A DNA stretch of 64,000 nucleotides from Terriglobales bacterium (GTDB taxonomy: Bacteria > Acidobacteriota > Terriglobia > Terriglobales > Acidobacteriaceae), in contig DATMXP010000014.1 in NCBI GenBank assembly GCA_035561515.1, positions 62,001 through 126,000 of the forward strand. The letters run 5' to 3'. Made by a program: the position numbers and the translations under genes. Positions 1 through 9,343 of the stretch are shown here, piece after piece. Each line of letters starts with the position of its first letter. Positions within the stretch are counted from its first letter, which is position 1. The notes beneath the pieces were generated by a model, which saw nothing but the letters and a program-made list of their open reading frames with translations, did no database searches and was not told the origin of the DNA.

Positions 1-2
1 CG

Positions 3-1028
3 CAGGAACCCTTGGCGGACCGCGCCGCCTCGCGCATGTTACACGTGGAACGCGGCACAGGTCAGTTTCACGATCGTCTCTTTCGCGAGTTCCCGGACCT
101 GATTCGCCCGGACGATCTGGTGGTTTTCAATAACACGAAGGTTTTCCCGGCGCGGATTTTCGGTCATCGAAGCGGATCGCATGCACAAGCCGTCAGCCCG
201 AACAATCCCGCTGCTAAGGAGTTCCTAAAGGGGAAGTGCGAAGCGCTGCTGGTACGTCCGGTCGCCGAGTGGGACTGGGAAGCCCTCGTGCGTCCGGGAC
301 GAAAAATAGGTCTGGGTGAACGGTTGACCTTCAGCGACGAGCTTAATGCTGAAGTCGTTGCGCGCGGTGAGTTCGGTGAACGCACATTGCGTTTCGATCC
401 GGTCCCCGACTTCTTCGCTGCCGTTGAGAAAGTTGGCCACGTCCCGCTTCCGCCCTACATCGATCGTGCAGACAAGGCCACTGACCGCGATCGTTATCAG
501 ACCGTCTATGCGCGCGAGCGAGGCTCGGTTGCAGCGCCTACTGCCGGGCTCCACTTCACGCCGGAGATTCTTGACCGCCTCCGGCAGCGCGGTGTCGAAA
601 CCACTGAAGTTACCCTGCATGTCGGATTAGGTACGTTCCAGCCGGTCCACGAGGAACGCGTAGAAGACCACAAGCTTCATCAGGAGTGGTATCGCATTAC
701 ACCGCAATCGGCCGACAGCATCAATCGCGCACTCGATGAGGGCCGCCGCGTGCTCGCCGTTGGAACCACCGCTGTCCGCACTCTCGAGCACGCCGGACGT
801 AACGGCCGCATCGAAGCGGGTTCCGGCGATACCTCTTTGTTCATTTATCCGGGATATCAATTCCGCGTCGTGAGCGCCATGCTCACCAATTTTCACCTGC
901 CGAAGAGCACGCTGCTGATGCTGGTATCAGCGTTGGGCGGGAAAGATCTGGTGCTGAGCGCCTATGAGCACGCGGTTCAGGAGAAGTACCGTTTCTACTC
1001 CTACGGCGACTGTATGTTGATCGAATGA
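3..1028 (+). CDS. queA: S-adenosylmethionine:tRNA ribosyltransferase-isomerase QueA (5' partial)
   Basis: QueA transfers and isomerises the ribosyl group of S-adenosylmethionine onto preQ1-tRNA to give epoxyqueuosine in the wobble base of certain tRNAs; it is cytosolic. The frame is open to the left edge and its first visible residues (QEPLADRAASRML) match the segment that normally lies about a dozen residues after the QueA start, so only a short N-terminal piece is missing. Other family blocks are DLVVFNNTKVFPAR, the GSVAAPTAGLHFTPE active-site region, HVGLGTFQPV and the C-terminal TNFHLPKSTLLMLVSALGG. A TTG at 12 is in frame but is probably internal. The 3' end overlaps the convergent YdcF-like gene by 28 bases. 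Identification is secure; only the start is unseen. Confidence 0.95.
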   Translation, partial: QEPLADRAASRMLHVERGTGQFHDRLFREFPDLIRPDDLVVFNNTKVFPARIFGHRSGSHAQAVSPNNPAAKEFLKGKCEALLVRPVAEWDWEALVRPGRKIGLGERLTFSDELNAEVVARGEFGERTLRFDPVPDFFAAVEKVGHVPLPPYIDRADKATDRDRYQTVYARERGSVAAPTAGLHFTPEILDRLRQRGVETTEVTLHVGLGTFQPVHEERVEDHKLHQEWYRITPQSADSINRALDEGRRVLAVGTTAVRTLEHAGRNGRIEAGSGDTSLFIYPGYQFRVVSAMLTNFHLPKSTLLMLVSALGGKDLVLSAYEHAVQEKYRFYSYGDCMLIE

Positions 1029-1633
1029 CGCTGTGGCTGGTTCCATTGATCGACCACGTACCACCAGAACAGCCGCTCTCCTTCGGTGAGCATCATCTTC
1101 GCCCACTCGCGATTGGTCCACCATCTCGTGCCGAACTCCTTCGGGTTGTAAGCTGCGGCAACCGTCCATCGAACGCCTAGCTCTGACCGGCGAAAGATCG
1201 CCAGGGCGCGTCGTGTGTGGTGATCGCTGGTCACGATCAGTGCGCTTCTCGCTCCCACCTTCTTCAGGCACTCGACTACCCATGCAGCTTCATTCTTGGT
1301 GGAGTTGTCCCAGACCGGGCACACCTTGACGCGTTCGACATCCGGCCCGGCTGTCTCTTTGATGTAACGAGCCGCGTATTCCGAGGGCGGATGGCCGAAG
1401 TACAGGTAGTCGGCGGAGGCGTTCACAAGCATGACTTTCCCGTATCCGGCCCGCAGTAGTTCCAGACCCTTGTTATATCGGCTCGTCGTATGGTCTCCCG
1501 CCAGGACCACGATTACGTCAGACTTCTCGCGGTTATCCTGCACCAGGAACTCGCCGGCCTTCGCGCCCACCAGAATCAGCAGAGCAGCGAGCACGAATAC
1601 AACGATCCAGAAGCGGCCTTTGCGCAGGAACAT
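1001..1633 (-). CDS. YdcF-like DUF218 family protein, membrane-anchored
   Basis: A 210-residue protein with one N-terminal hydrophobic segment (about residues 5-25) followed by a DUF218/YdcF-type Rossmann-like domain. Family features are SDVIVVLAGD, the RYNKGLELLRAGY helix, DNSTKNEAAWVVECL and ALIVTSDHHTRRAL. The family includes ElyC/SanA envelope proteins and YdcF, for which SAM binding has been reported; the enzymatic role is generally unknown. I chose the ATG at 1633 because AGGAA precedes it by six bases; an in-frame ATG at 1654 has no comparable site. Convergent with queA, overlapping its last 28 bases. The N-terminal anchor suggests a domain facing the periplasm. Function cannot be stated more exactly. 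Confidence 0.75.
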   Translation of the reverse strand: MFLRKGRFWIVVFVLAALLILVGAKAGEFLVQDNREKSDVIVVLAGDHTTSRYNKGLELLRAGYGKVMLVNASADYLYFGHPPSEYAARYIKETAGPDVERVKVCPVWDNSTKNEAAWVVECLKKVGARSALIVTSDHHTRRALAIFRRSELGVRWTVAAAYNPKEFGTRWWTNREWAKMMLTEGERLFWWYVVDQWNQPQRHSINIQSP

Positions 1634-1848
1634 GGTTTTCCTGCCACTATACATGCGGACCCCAAATTTCCCAGAATGGGAATCAGGCGATCAAAAAAGC
1701 CCGGATTTTTGAAGCATCGCGTAAGTAGCCGATCATCGAATGCTTACCGGCATCTAACAACAGCCGGAGGCAAGTAGGCGTCTCATATGTAGCAGGTTCC
1801 AGCCTGCCGAACATTTAGGGGAAGGCCGGCGGGCCGGGTTCTGGTACG

Positions 1849-4026
1849 ATGTCGCCATTCTTTTCCGCCACGCGGCGGACCTTCGTTGTGGGGTCGAGGC
1901 AAGTCAAGCTCTTGATCGCAGTTCTGGTGCTGCTTGTTGCGGGCAGCGCCTCTGGCGCGAAAAACGGTCGCGCCACAGAAAGCCCCACCACCTCGGGCAT
2001 TGCCACTGCGAATGAAACGCTTTTCCTTTCCGTACCGAATCCCGCGTCGGCAGAAGAACATATGAAGATCCTTGCGGCGGAACCGCACATCGCCGGTTCG
2101 CCCGAGGACTACAAGACTGCCCAGTACGTCGCCGTGCGTTTCCGAGAAGCCGGACTTGACACGTCCATTGTCGAGTACAGAGTCTGGCTCGATTACCCCG
2201 CTGAAGTCTCGGTCAAAGCCTATGGCCCAGGCGGGCCGATTATGGTCGGTCCCACGCCCGAGCAAGTTGATCACGATCCCTACCAGAACCACGCGCACGT
2301 CCTGCCGGCGTTCAGCGGATACTCGCCTTCCGGCGATGTAACCGCGCCCGTCGTATACGCAAATTACGGGCGTCCGGAAGACTTCCAGGCCCTACAGCAG
2401 ATGGGCGTGGATGTTCGCGGAAAAATTGTGCTGGTCCGCTACGGTGAGAATTTCCGTGGCGTGAAGGCCTACCTGGCGCAGGAAGCCGGAGCCGCAGGGC
2501 TCATCATTTACTCCGACCCTTCCGATGACGGCTACACCAAGGGAGACGTTTATCCCAAAGGTCCGTGGCGTCCAAGTACGGGCGTGCAACGAGGCACGGT
2601 GGAATTCGGCTTCCAGCATCCGGGCGATCCGACCACTCCCGGCTTTGCCTCCCGTGTAGACCTGCCCGATTCCCAGCGTATTAATCCGATGTCGAACTCG
2701 GACATGCCCAGGATTCCGATCACGCCCTTGAGTGCACACGACGCTCAGCCCATTCTGGCCGCACTGGCCGGGCCTGCCGCCCCGCACGATTGGCAAGGTA
2801 CGCTCCCGTTGACCTATCGTGCCGGACCTGGTCCAGTGAAGATTCACCTGAAGGTGAAGCACGATTACGGCTATCGAACCATCTGGAACGTGATCGGCAA
2901 GATCAAGGGCACCGCCTATCCGGATGAGCTAGTGGTTGCCGGCAATCACCGTGATGCGTGGGTCTATGGCGCAGTCGATCCTGTCAGCGGTACGGTCGCC
3001 ATGCTTGAGGCGGTCAGGGGGCTGGGTGTCCTGCTGAAGAGCGGGTGGAAACCCAAGCGAACGATCGTGTTCGCGAGTTGGGACGCTGAGGAGCAGGGTC
3101 TCATCGGTTCCACCGAATGGGTGGAAGACAACCGAGCGTTGCTGGCTAAAGCAGTCGTCTACTTTAATACCGATACTGGTGCTGCGGGACCGAACTTCCG
3201 CGCCGCCGCCACTCCGAGTCTCCGCAATTTCCTGCGCGACATCACGATGATCGTGCCGAGCCCAAAGGGCGGCATGCTTTTCGAGCAATGGCGGAACCTT
3301 GCGCAATGGACTGCTCCGGCCGCGGGCGGTTCCGATGTCGCATTGGGCAATCTTGGCAGCGGTTCGGATTACACGTCGTTCGTCGATCACATGGGTATTC
3401 CGGCCAGCGACATACGGACCAGCGGGAATTATGGTGTGTATCACTCGGTTTTCGATAACTACGAGTGGTACCGCAAGTTCGGCGATCCTGGATTTCTCTA
3501 TTCCCAGATGGTGGCCCGCGTCTTCGGCTTGCAGGTATTGCGTATGGCTGATGCCGACGTGCTTCCTTACGATTATCAGGTTTACGGCATGGACATCATG
3601 CAGTACGTGCTCGCGGCCGAAGATCGTGCCAAGGACACCTTCGGAGAAGGAGCGCCGGATTTCTCTCCCGTGCTTCGCGCGGCTAAGCGTTTCGTCAGCG
3701 CCGGACGCATGATCGGCAGGGAACAGACTCAGGTCACTGGTGACGTCCGCGAGTTGAACGAAACCCTCATCAACGTGGAACGCGATCTGCTCTTGCCTGA
3801 CGGATTGCCCAAGCGCCCGTGGTTCCGTCACGCGATCTTTGCTCCGGCGGACTTAAAGGGCTACGCCGCTTCCGTCATCCCTGGCGTGAATGAAGCAATT
3901 GGCTACGGCGACCTCGCCTTGACCACGCAGCAGATCGGGGAACTCGCCAAGGCGTTGAACCGCGCAGCCTCCCGGATGGAGTCCTATCGTCCGCGTAGTT
4001 ACAACGTGTTGCAGGCGAACAAGTAA
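1849..4026 (+). CDS. Secreted M28 zinc peptidase, glutamate carboxypeptidase II (PSMA)-like
   Basis: A 725-residue exported peptidase with the three-part layout of glutamate carboxypeptidase II: a split M28 protease domain, a PA insert (about residues 165-215, VRGKIVLVRYGENFRGVKAY) and a C-terminal transferrin-receptor-like dimerisation domain. The two-zinc site looks complete: His367 and Asp377 (NHRDAW...VDPVSG), the Glu414-Glu415 pair (WDAEEQG), Asp442 (NTDTG) and His532 (VYHSVFDNYEWY), with the Tyr-rich block after it as in human PSMA. An N-terminal hydrophobic stretch at residues 20-35 ending near ASG is a likely signal peptide. Family members remove C-terminal residues, often acidic, from peptides. 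It stands alone upstream of a small membrane protein 23 bases away. Substrate is not deducible. Confidence 0.9.
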   Translation: MSPFFSATRRTFVVGSRQVKLLIAVLVLLVAGSASGAKNGRATESPTTSGIATANETLFLSVPNPASAEEHMKILAAEPHIAGSPEDYKTAQYVAVRFREAGLDTSIVEYRVWLDYPAEVSVKAYGPGGPIMVGPTPEQVDHDPYQNHAHVLPAFSGYSPSGDVTAPVVYANYGRPEDFQALQQMGVDVRGKIVLVRYGENFRGVKAYLAQEAGAAGLIIYSDPSDDGYTKGDVYPKGPWRPSTGVQRGTVEFGFQHPGDPTTPGFASRVDLPDSQRINPMSNSDMPRIPITPLSAHDAQPILAALAGPAAPHDWQGTLPLTYRAGPGPVKIHLKVKHDYGYRTIWNVIGKIKGTAYPDELVVAGNHRDAWVYGAVDPVSGTVAMLEAVRGLGVLLKSGWKPKRTIVFASWDAEEQGLIGSTEWVEDNRALLAKAVVYFNTDTGAAGPNFRAAATPSLRNFLRDITMIVPSPKGGMLFEQWRNLAQWTAPAAGGSDVALGNLGSGSDYTSFVDHMGIPASDIRTSGNYGVYHSVFDNYEWYRKFGDPGFLYSQMVARVFGLQVLRMADADVLPYDYQVYGMDIMQYVLAAEDRAKDTFGEGAPDFSPVLRAAKRFVSAGRMIGREQTQVTGDVRELNETLINVERDLLLPDGLPKRPWFRHAIFAPADLKGYAASVIPGVNEAIGYGDLALTTQQIGELAKALNRAASRMESYRPRSYNVLQANK

Positions 4027-4048
4027 TTCTCTCTGCTAATGTGCTCCG

Positions 4049-4504
4049 GTGAGTCTTACCTTTCTCGATGAGCCGCGTCCGATCACACGTCCCGCGGGAG
4101 TACGGACGCTTGCATTCGTGTGCTTCGGGATCACTCTCTACCTGACTGCGAATGGATTGCTGATCGCTTTCGGCGTGCTTTCGCTCGCCAGCGGCGCGTA
4201 TCTTCTGGGCGAGTATTCCACGATGGGACCCGTGGTGTTCCTGATAGTCAGCATTGCTTTTGTGCTGCTGGGGTTCGGTCTGCTTCGAGGGTGGCGCTGG
4301 GCACGACGCCTGGCGGTAATCGCCTCCGGTTTCCTGATCGCCGTCACCGTGGTCCCAATCTCCAGCGCCGTCATCGACACGCGTGTGTTGGCGATCTTCA
4401 TTCACGGCACGAAGATCATCGGCGCCATCATGGCAATCCGGTACCTGCTGCAACCCGAAGTAGTGGATTACTTCACCGCGAGAACCGTCCCAGGATCCAC
4501 ATAA
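4049..4504 (+). CDS. Small membrane protein, unknown function
   Basis: A 151-residue protein from a GTG start 23 bases after the M28 peptidase, so probably cotranscribed with it. After about 20 polar residues it has four hydrophobic segments (near residues 20-40, 55-78, 88-108 and 115-135). No catalytic motif or recognised family is visible. Its last 32 bases overlap the 3' end of the convergent DUF2905 gene. The hydrophobic pattern and clean junctions support a real gene; function unknown. Confidence 0.6.
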   Translation: MSLTFLDEPRPITRPAGVRTLAFVCFGITLYLTANGLLIAFGVLSLASGAYLLGEYSTMGPVVFLIVSIAFVLLGFGLLRGWRWARRLAVIASGFLIAVTVVPISSAVIDTRVLAIFIHGTKIIGAIMAIRYLLQPEVVDYFTARTVPGST

Positions 4505-4697
4505 TCGCCGAAAGCACAAGGCTCAGCACGATGCAGGTAACCAGCGGAAAATAGAAGGTTGTGTTCTTCCCTCGATAGACGATGTCTCCCGGCAGGCGCC
4601 CGAGTGGAAGATTTGTCTTGCCGGCGAGCACGACTACGATGCCGAGCACAACCGTGAGCGAGCCCGCGACAATCAGCAGCTTGCCAATGCCCGTCAC
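4473..4697 (-). CDS. DUF2905 family small membrane protein
   Basis: A 74-residue protein with two transmembrane segments flanking the conserved polar stretch LPLGRLPGDIVYRGKNTTFYFP, the signature of DUF2905. The function of the family is unknown. It starts at a GTG that overlaps the TGA of the upstream gene (GTGA, 4694-4697), indicating translational coupling. Its 3' end overlaps the convergent membrane protein gene by 32 bases. Confidence 0.8.
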   Translation of the reverse strand: MTGIGKLLIVAGSLTVVLGIVVVLAGKTNLPLGRLPGDIVYRGKNTTFYFPLVTCIVLSLVLSAIMWILGRFSR

Positions 4698-5155
4698 TGC
4701 ACCACTTCGAACGGCGAGAAACTGATGGAATGGTCTTTCTTGTCCACAAAGATGGTTGCCGGCTCTTTGCGCTGGTTGATGGTCACCACCACCACCACAC
4801 CATTGCTGGAAGTATTACGGTCCGATGGACGCGACGAACCATCAATATGGAAACTCGTGATCGGCCCCCACTCTCCGGCGGGCCCCCAATCGCGATAGAA
4901 CTCGTTGAACGGATACCGCGCCAACGGCTGCTTCTTTTCCCAATCGGGATCGGCAACCCAGATACCGTAAGCAGTCTTGTAGTCCTTCGCGACCAGCGCC
5001 GTGAAAAATTTGCTGGCCACACGCTCTTCCGGCCAATTTCTGAACAGCCAGGCCACAACGCCCAGCACGAGCACCGAGACCACAACAGCGGAAATAATGA
5101 TCTTGCGGCGCCTTGCCTTCCGCGCATCGTATTCCGGGGCTTCAAAGATCGTCAT
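4694..5155 (-). CDS. Single-pass membrane protein with periplasmic domain, unknown
   Basis: A 153-residue protein with a basic cytoplasmic N terminus (DARKARRRK), one transmembrane helix at about residues 19-40, and a roughly 110-residue extracytoplasmic domain rich in aromatic residues. The segment 'FFTALVAKDYKTAYGIW' resembles the start of NTF2-like or DUF4019-type folds, but this is an impression from the pattern only. It is coupled to the downstream DUF2905 gene by a GTGA overlap. No catalytic residues recognised. Confidence 0.6.
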   Translation of the reverse strand: MTIFEAPEYDARKARRRKIIISAVVVSVLVLGVVAWLFRNWPEERVASKFFTALVAKDYKTAYGIWVADPDWEKKQPLARYPFNEFYRDWGPAGEWGPITSFHIDGSSRPSDRNTSSNGVVVVVTINQRKEPATIFVDKKDHSISFSPFEVVQ

Positions 5156-5199
5156 AGGTAAAGCATAACGCTCACATATTCAGATGCACCAAACAAAAA

Positions 5200-5223
5200 C
5201 GCCGCACCCGTGGGCGCGGCGTC
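5200..5223 (-). terminator. Rho-independent terminator of the TPR gene
   Basis: A perfect 7-bp stem ACGCCGC (5200-5206) and GCGGCGT (5217-5223) with a 10-base loop, followed on the minus strand by TTTTTGTTT. It lies 16 bases beyond the stop of the minus-strand TPR gene at 5239. Confidence 0.85.
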
Positions 5224-5238
5224 CGTAACTCTTTTCTG

Positions 5239-5949
5239 TTATTTCAACTGCGACATGCGCGCGTTCGCGATGTTTCCGATCGGATTGTCGGCATTCTCTT
5301 TCACGATCTCTTCGTACAGCTTGCGCGCCTGCGCCGGGTCTTTCGCGGAATAGAGTTCCGCCAGCGCCATCTGTGCCTGCGCTTTTGGGACGGTATTTGT
5401 CGGCTTATCGATCAACGATTTATAGGCATCGATCGCCTGCTGGTCGCGTCCGGTTTCGTGGTACAGCGAAGCCAGCGCGTTCTTCGCCAGCGCCCCGATG
5501 TCGCTACGGCGGGAACCGGCCACGCTCTTCAGATACTCCTCGGCTTTGGCGTTGTCGCCCATGTCCTGCGAACAGAGCCCGAGGAAGTACTTGGCCATCG
5601 CGCCGGAGTCGGTTCGACCGTAGTTGTCGGTTACTTCCAGGAATTTGCCGCTGGCCTGCTTTGCGCGTTCTTCCGCGCTGAAGAAGCCGATCTCACCCGG
5701 AGGAATCGTGGTCCCGGCCGGCACGACCGGAGCCGAATAGATCCGCAATGCATCGCCTAGCAGGATGCTGGCCTGCTGCTCACGATTCTGTTGATAGTAG
5801 AAACCGCCGACCAGCAAAGCTGCGATGACGACAATCGCTAAAACTCCATAGGTGAGGATGTTGCGGTGCTCCGCAGCCCAGGTAAAGGTCTGGCTCGTTG
5901 CTGCGGCAAATTGATCTTCTTTCAGTTGATGACGTTCGGAACTGCGCAA
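5239..5949 (-). CDS. Membrane-anchored tetratricopeptide repeat protein (YfgM-like)
   Basis: A 236-residue protein with a cytoplasmic N-terminal segment, one transmembrane helix at about residues 33-52 (ILTYGVLAIVVIAALLVGGF) and a periplasmic domain of several TPR-like helical hairpins (about residues 100-230: AMAKYFLGLCSQDMGDNAKAEEYL, ALAKNALASLYHETGRDQQA, AQAQMALAELYSAKDPAQA). This layout matches the YfgM/DUF2133 group, which in E. coli associates with the SecYEG translocon and periplasmic chaperones; whether that role holds here is inference. It is a monocistronic gene with its own strong terminator immediately downstream. Confidence 0.7.
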   Translation of the reverse strand: MRSSERHQLKEDQFAAATSQTFTWAAEHRNILTYGVLAIVVIAALLVGGFYYQQNREQQASILLGDALRIYSAPVVPAGTTIPPGEIGFFSAEERAKQASGKFLEVTDNYGRTDSGAMAKYFLGLCSQDMGDNAKAEEYLKSVAGSRRSDIGALAKNALASLYHETGRDQQAIDAYKSLIDKPTNTVPKAQAQMALAELYSAKDPAQARKLYEEIVKENADNPIGNIANARMSQLK

Positions 5950-6214
5950 GGTAGCTATCCTGAGTAGAGCGATATAGGGGAATGAATTTCCTACTCTAGC
6001 AGTACCCTTTCCACAGCGTCAAACCTGAGTTCCCAACTTGGGAAGAGGTCGGCCTGCCGGGCGCGGAATCCGCATCTATCCTTAAAGAGCCCTAGTACTA
6101 GCACCCATGTGCAATGGCGTTTTGCAACCGTCGTTCCTACTGGGGGTTCGAATATAAGTAGATAGCGCTGCTTTTTCGTCTGACAATAAACCCTGACAGA
6201 GTAGGGGTACCCGT

Positions 6215-9211
6215 ATGCGAAAACTTGCCATCATCCTCGTCGTAGTCTGTGTCCTCATCGTCCTCGGACTTGCCATCATTCCCCAGTTCCTTGATGTCAA
6301 CCACTACCACGACCGTATTCAGGCGGAGTTGCAGAATCGCCTCGGGCGTCCCGTCAGCCTTGGCACCATGAAGCTTTCGCTGCTTCCGCCCTCGCTGACC
6401 GTGAACAACGTGGCGATCGGTGAGGACCCGAAGTTCGGCGCGGGCCCATTCGCGAAAGCCAACTCTCTCTACGTTCGCATCTCCCTGCTGCCGCTTTTGC
6501 GGAAGGACATCCAGATCCAGGCCCTGAGCCTGGTAAATCCCGACATCCAGCTGATCCGCAACAAGGAAGGCCAGTGGAACTACTCTTCGCTCGGTCAGGC
6601 ACCTTCAGCACCTGCCGCTCCAGCCTCGGCACAGCAGAAATCGCAGCCACCGCAGCCGCAGAAGCCGACGGCAGCCAAGCCAGAAGCCGGACAGTCGGCT
6701 CAACAGGCGCCGCAGCTTTCGCTGGCCCACCTGCAGATTGAGAACGGCCGCGTCCGCATGATCGATCAGCAGAAGAACTCGCAGAACACCTACGAGAATA
6801 TCGACCTTACCCTCAAGAACTTTGCGCCCGGAAAGGCGTTCGACATCGACGGGGCGGTCCGTATTGCAGGGAAGTCAGATCAAGAAATCCGGATCGAAGG
6901 CACCGCAGGCCCCATGGCGAATGGATCGGCAATCATTCCCTTCGATGGCACCGTCGACCTGAAACAAATTCCAATCGCCGATCTTCAGAAGGCCGCAAAC
7001 ATAGCCGCGCTCGAAGGCTATAACGGCACGCTTTCCGGCTCCTTGAAGATGAAAACCGATAACGGCGTACTCAACTCCGAGGGTTCGCTCAAGATCGACG
7101 ATCCTCAAATCAAGGCCACCAAGCTCGGATATCCCATCTCGCTCGACTACAAGCTCTCGGACGACCTCAAAGGTGACGTCATTCGCATCGAGAACTCGGT
7201 CCTGAAGTTGGGTCCTACGCCCGTGACCATCGCCGGCGTCATGAACGCCGGTCCGGATCCGGCACAACTTGACATGCGCGTCTCGACTCAGGGTGCATCC
7301 ATTTCGGAGATCGCCCGACTGGCCGCCGCGGCGGGAGTCGCGTTTAACGCCGGGACCGACATCAAGGGCAATCTCAACGCCAATATCTCGGCACGTGGCG
7401 CCTCGAACAATCCTGCGCTGAACGGCAACTTGCAGGCCAGCAACGTCGAGATCACAGGAGGGCAGATCAAGCAGGCTGTCAGCGTGCCCCAGATCAACTT
7501 GTCCCTCACGCCAACCGCCATCGACAGCAACCAGTTCACCGCCCGCACCGGGGGAACCCAACTTGCCGTGCAGTTCTCATTGCAGAATTACACTACTCAG
7601 GCGCCGGCCATGCGGGCGACGCTCCAGACCAACAACGCGAATGTTGGCGAACTACTTTCCATCGCAAACGCGTACGGAGTTACGGCGGTTGAGGGGATGA
7701 GCGGCTCCGGGCAAATCACTCTGAACCTCTCGGCCGCTGGCCCGCTGAAGAATGCCTCCGCAATGGTCTTCAACGGCTCTGGCTCGCTCCAGAACGCGTC
7801 GCTGAACACGCCTTCTCTCACCAAGCCGCTGAACGTTCGCAACGCGAACATGCGCTTCAGCCAGAACTCAATGACCTTGGACAACCTGGCCGTTGTGCTG
7901 GACCAGACCACCGCCGGCGGCAACCTGTCCGTCCGCAACTTCGCCGCGCCGCAGATCAACTTTGCCCTGCACATGGACAAGCTCGATCTTGCCGCCATGC
8001 AGAAGATCATCGTCACCGCGCCCGAGACTCAGAAACGGGCAAGCTTCAGCTTGATTCCGCGTGCCTATGCGGCCACCCAGGAACCTAGCCTGCTTTCGAA
8101 GGCCGTGGGCAGCGGCACTATCAGCGCTGGCCAGATTCTCTATGACCAGATCGTCCTCAACGACGTGAAGTCTCAGGTGTCGTTGAACCACGGAGTGATC
8201 CGGCTCGACCCTGTCACCAGCACTGTCTATGGTGGCCAGCAGACCGGATCCATCGTGCTTGACACCCGGCAAACACCAACCGCCGTTGCCGTTAACACCA
8301 AGCTGCAAAAAGTCGACGCCAACAAGCTTGTCTCCTCCGTCAGCTCGATGAAGGAAACGCTCTACGGTCTGCTCGCCGCAAACGCCAACACGAGCTTCCG
8401 TGCGGGAGGGGAGAGCAACTTCGCGCAATCCCTGAACGGCCAGATGTCGCTCGATCTTTCCAATGGGCGAATCGCCAAGGTCGACGTTCTCAACCAGCTT
8501 GCGAGTATCGGCCGCTTCTTGAACGCCTCGGCGGCTCCGAAGCAGCCGTTCACGGATGTTACCAAGCTTACCGGCACCTTCAACGTGGTGAACGGAGTAG
8601 CGGAAACCGACAACCTGCGCGCGGTGATCCCCGGTGCGAACCTTGCGGCCGCGGGCACCGTGAATCTCGCCAACAACGCGCTGAACATGCATCTGACGGC
8701 GGTATTGTCGAAGCAGTTCAGCGACAAAGTCGGCGGCACAGGTATCGGAGGCTTCATGCAGACCGCGCTCGCCAACAACAAAGGCGAGCTTGTGATGCCG
8801 ATCCTCGTCACCGGTACCACCGACGCGCCGCGCTTTGCCCCCGATCTACAGCAGGTCGCCCGTATGAAACTCGAAAATCTGGTGCCCAGCTTCAATAATC
8901 CCAGTGACCTCACCACCGGCATCCTTGGCGCAGTACTGGGAAAGAAGGGCCAACAGGGAACCCAGCAACAACAGGGCGGCTTGGGCGGCATCCTCGGGGC
9001 CATTGCAGGCAAGCAAGGCCAGCAACAACAGCAGCAGCAACCTCAGAAGCAGGATGCGGTCAGCGGTAACGAGCAACAACAAAATCAGACCCAGCCTGCC
9101 AATCCGGGCGGCCAACTGGGCGATTTGCTCAACCAGGTGCTGAATAAAAAGAAAAAGTCACAGCAGCAGCAACAACAGCAGCAACCGCCGCCAGACCAGC
9201 AACAGAAGTAG
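6215..9211 (+). CDS. AsmA family protein with Gln-rich C-terminal tail
   Basis: A 998-residue envelope protein. The N terminus has a signal anchor (residues 3-24) and the classical AsmA start VNHYHDRIQAELQNRLGRPVSLG, followed by long beta-rich repeats and a conserved AsmA C-terminal block near residues 740-890 (GQMSLDLSNGRIAKVDVLNQL, FTDVTKLTGTFNVVNGVAETDNL). The AsmA/TamB/YhdP group forms bridge-like proteins implicated in lipid transport and outer-membrane homeostasis. A Pro/Gln-rich insert occurs around residues 128-170, and the last 80 or so residues are a low-complexity tail with several runs of 7-8 glutamines plus GGLGGILGAIAGK. Hairpin terminator follows at 9227. The start ATG at 6215 fits the signal anchor. 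Confidence 0.88.
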   Translation: MRKLAIILVVVCVLIVLGLAIIPQFLDVNHYHDRIQAELQNRLGRPVSLGTMKLSLLPPSLTVNNVAIGEDPKFGAGPFAKANSLYVRISLLPLLRKDIQIQALSLVNPDIQLIRNKEGQWNYSSLGQAPSAPAAPASAQQKSQPPQPQKPTAAKPEAGQSAQQAPQLSLAHLQIENGRVRMIDQQKNSQNTYENIDLTLKNFAPGKAFDIDGAVRIAGKSDQEIRIEGTAGPMANGSAIIPFDGTVDLKQIPIADLQKAANIAALEGYNGTLSGSLKMKTDNGVLNSEGSLKIDDPQIKATKLGYPISLDYKLSDDLKGDVIRIENSVLKLGPTPVTIAGVMNAGPDPAQLDMRVSTQGASISEIARLAAAAGVAFNAGTDIKGNLNANISARGASNNPALNGNLQASNVEITGGQIKQAVSVPQINLSLTPTAIDSNQFTARTGGTQLAVQFSLQNYTTQAPAMRATLQTNNANVGELLSIANAYGVTAVEGMSGSGQITLNLSAAGPLKNASAMVFNGSGSLQNASLNTPSLTKPLNVRNANMRFSQNSMTLDNLAVVLDQTTAGGNLSVRNFAAPQINFALHMDKLDLAAMQKIIVTAPETQKRASFSLIPRAYAATQEPSLLSKAVGSGTISAGQILYDQIVLNDVKSQVSLNHGVIRLDPVTSTVYGGQQTGSIVLDTRQTPTAVAVNTKLQKVDANKLVSSVSSMKETLYGLLAANANTSFRAGGESNFAQSLNGQMSLDLSNGRIAKVDVLNQLASIGRFLNASAAPKQPFTDVTKLTGTFNVVNGVAETDNLRAVIPGANLAAAGTVNLANNALNMHLTAVLSKQFSDKVGGTGIGGFMQTALANNKGELVMPILVTGTTDAPRFAPDLQQVARMKLENLVPSFNNPSDLTTGILGAVLGKKGQQGTQQQQGGLGGILGAIAGKQGQQQQQQQPQKQDAVSGNEQQQNQTQPANPGGQLGDLLNQVLNKKKKSQQQQQQQQPPPDQQQK

Positions 9212-9226
9212 AAATTCCCATTTCTG

Positions 9227-9252
9227 ACCCGCGAACGTCTGATTTCGCGGGT
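9227..9252 (+). terminator. Rho-independent terminator after asmA-like gene
   Basis: A perfect 9-bp stem ACCCGCGAA (9227-9235) and TTCGCGGGT (9244-9252) with an 8-base loop, followed by TCTTTTG. It lies 16 bases after the AsmA stop and separates it from pgsA. Confidence 0.85.
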
Positions 9253-9343
9253 TCTTTTGCTGCGCCGATTGCTTTGCTTGTTTCCGGTGGGTCATAATCC
9301 AATCGGCGTAAACACCGTTTTGTCATCAAAGTACCAGGGCTTC

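Noticed and set aside
1792-1807. Hairpin GCAGG...CCTGC ahead of the M28 gene as a terminator or operator
   Set aside because: Arms of five bases without a T tract or nearby regulator; it may be part of an interspersed repeat but only one copy was seen.
2929-3831. A 300-codon frame opposite the M28 peptidase
   Set aside because: Shadow of a gene with all zinc ligands in place on the plus strand.
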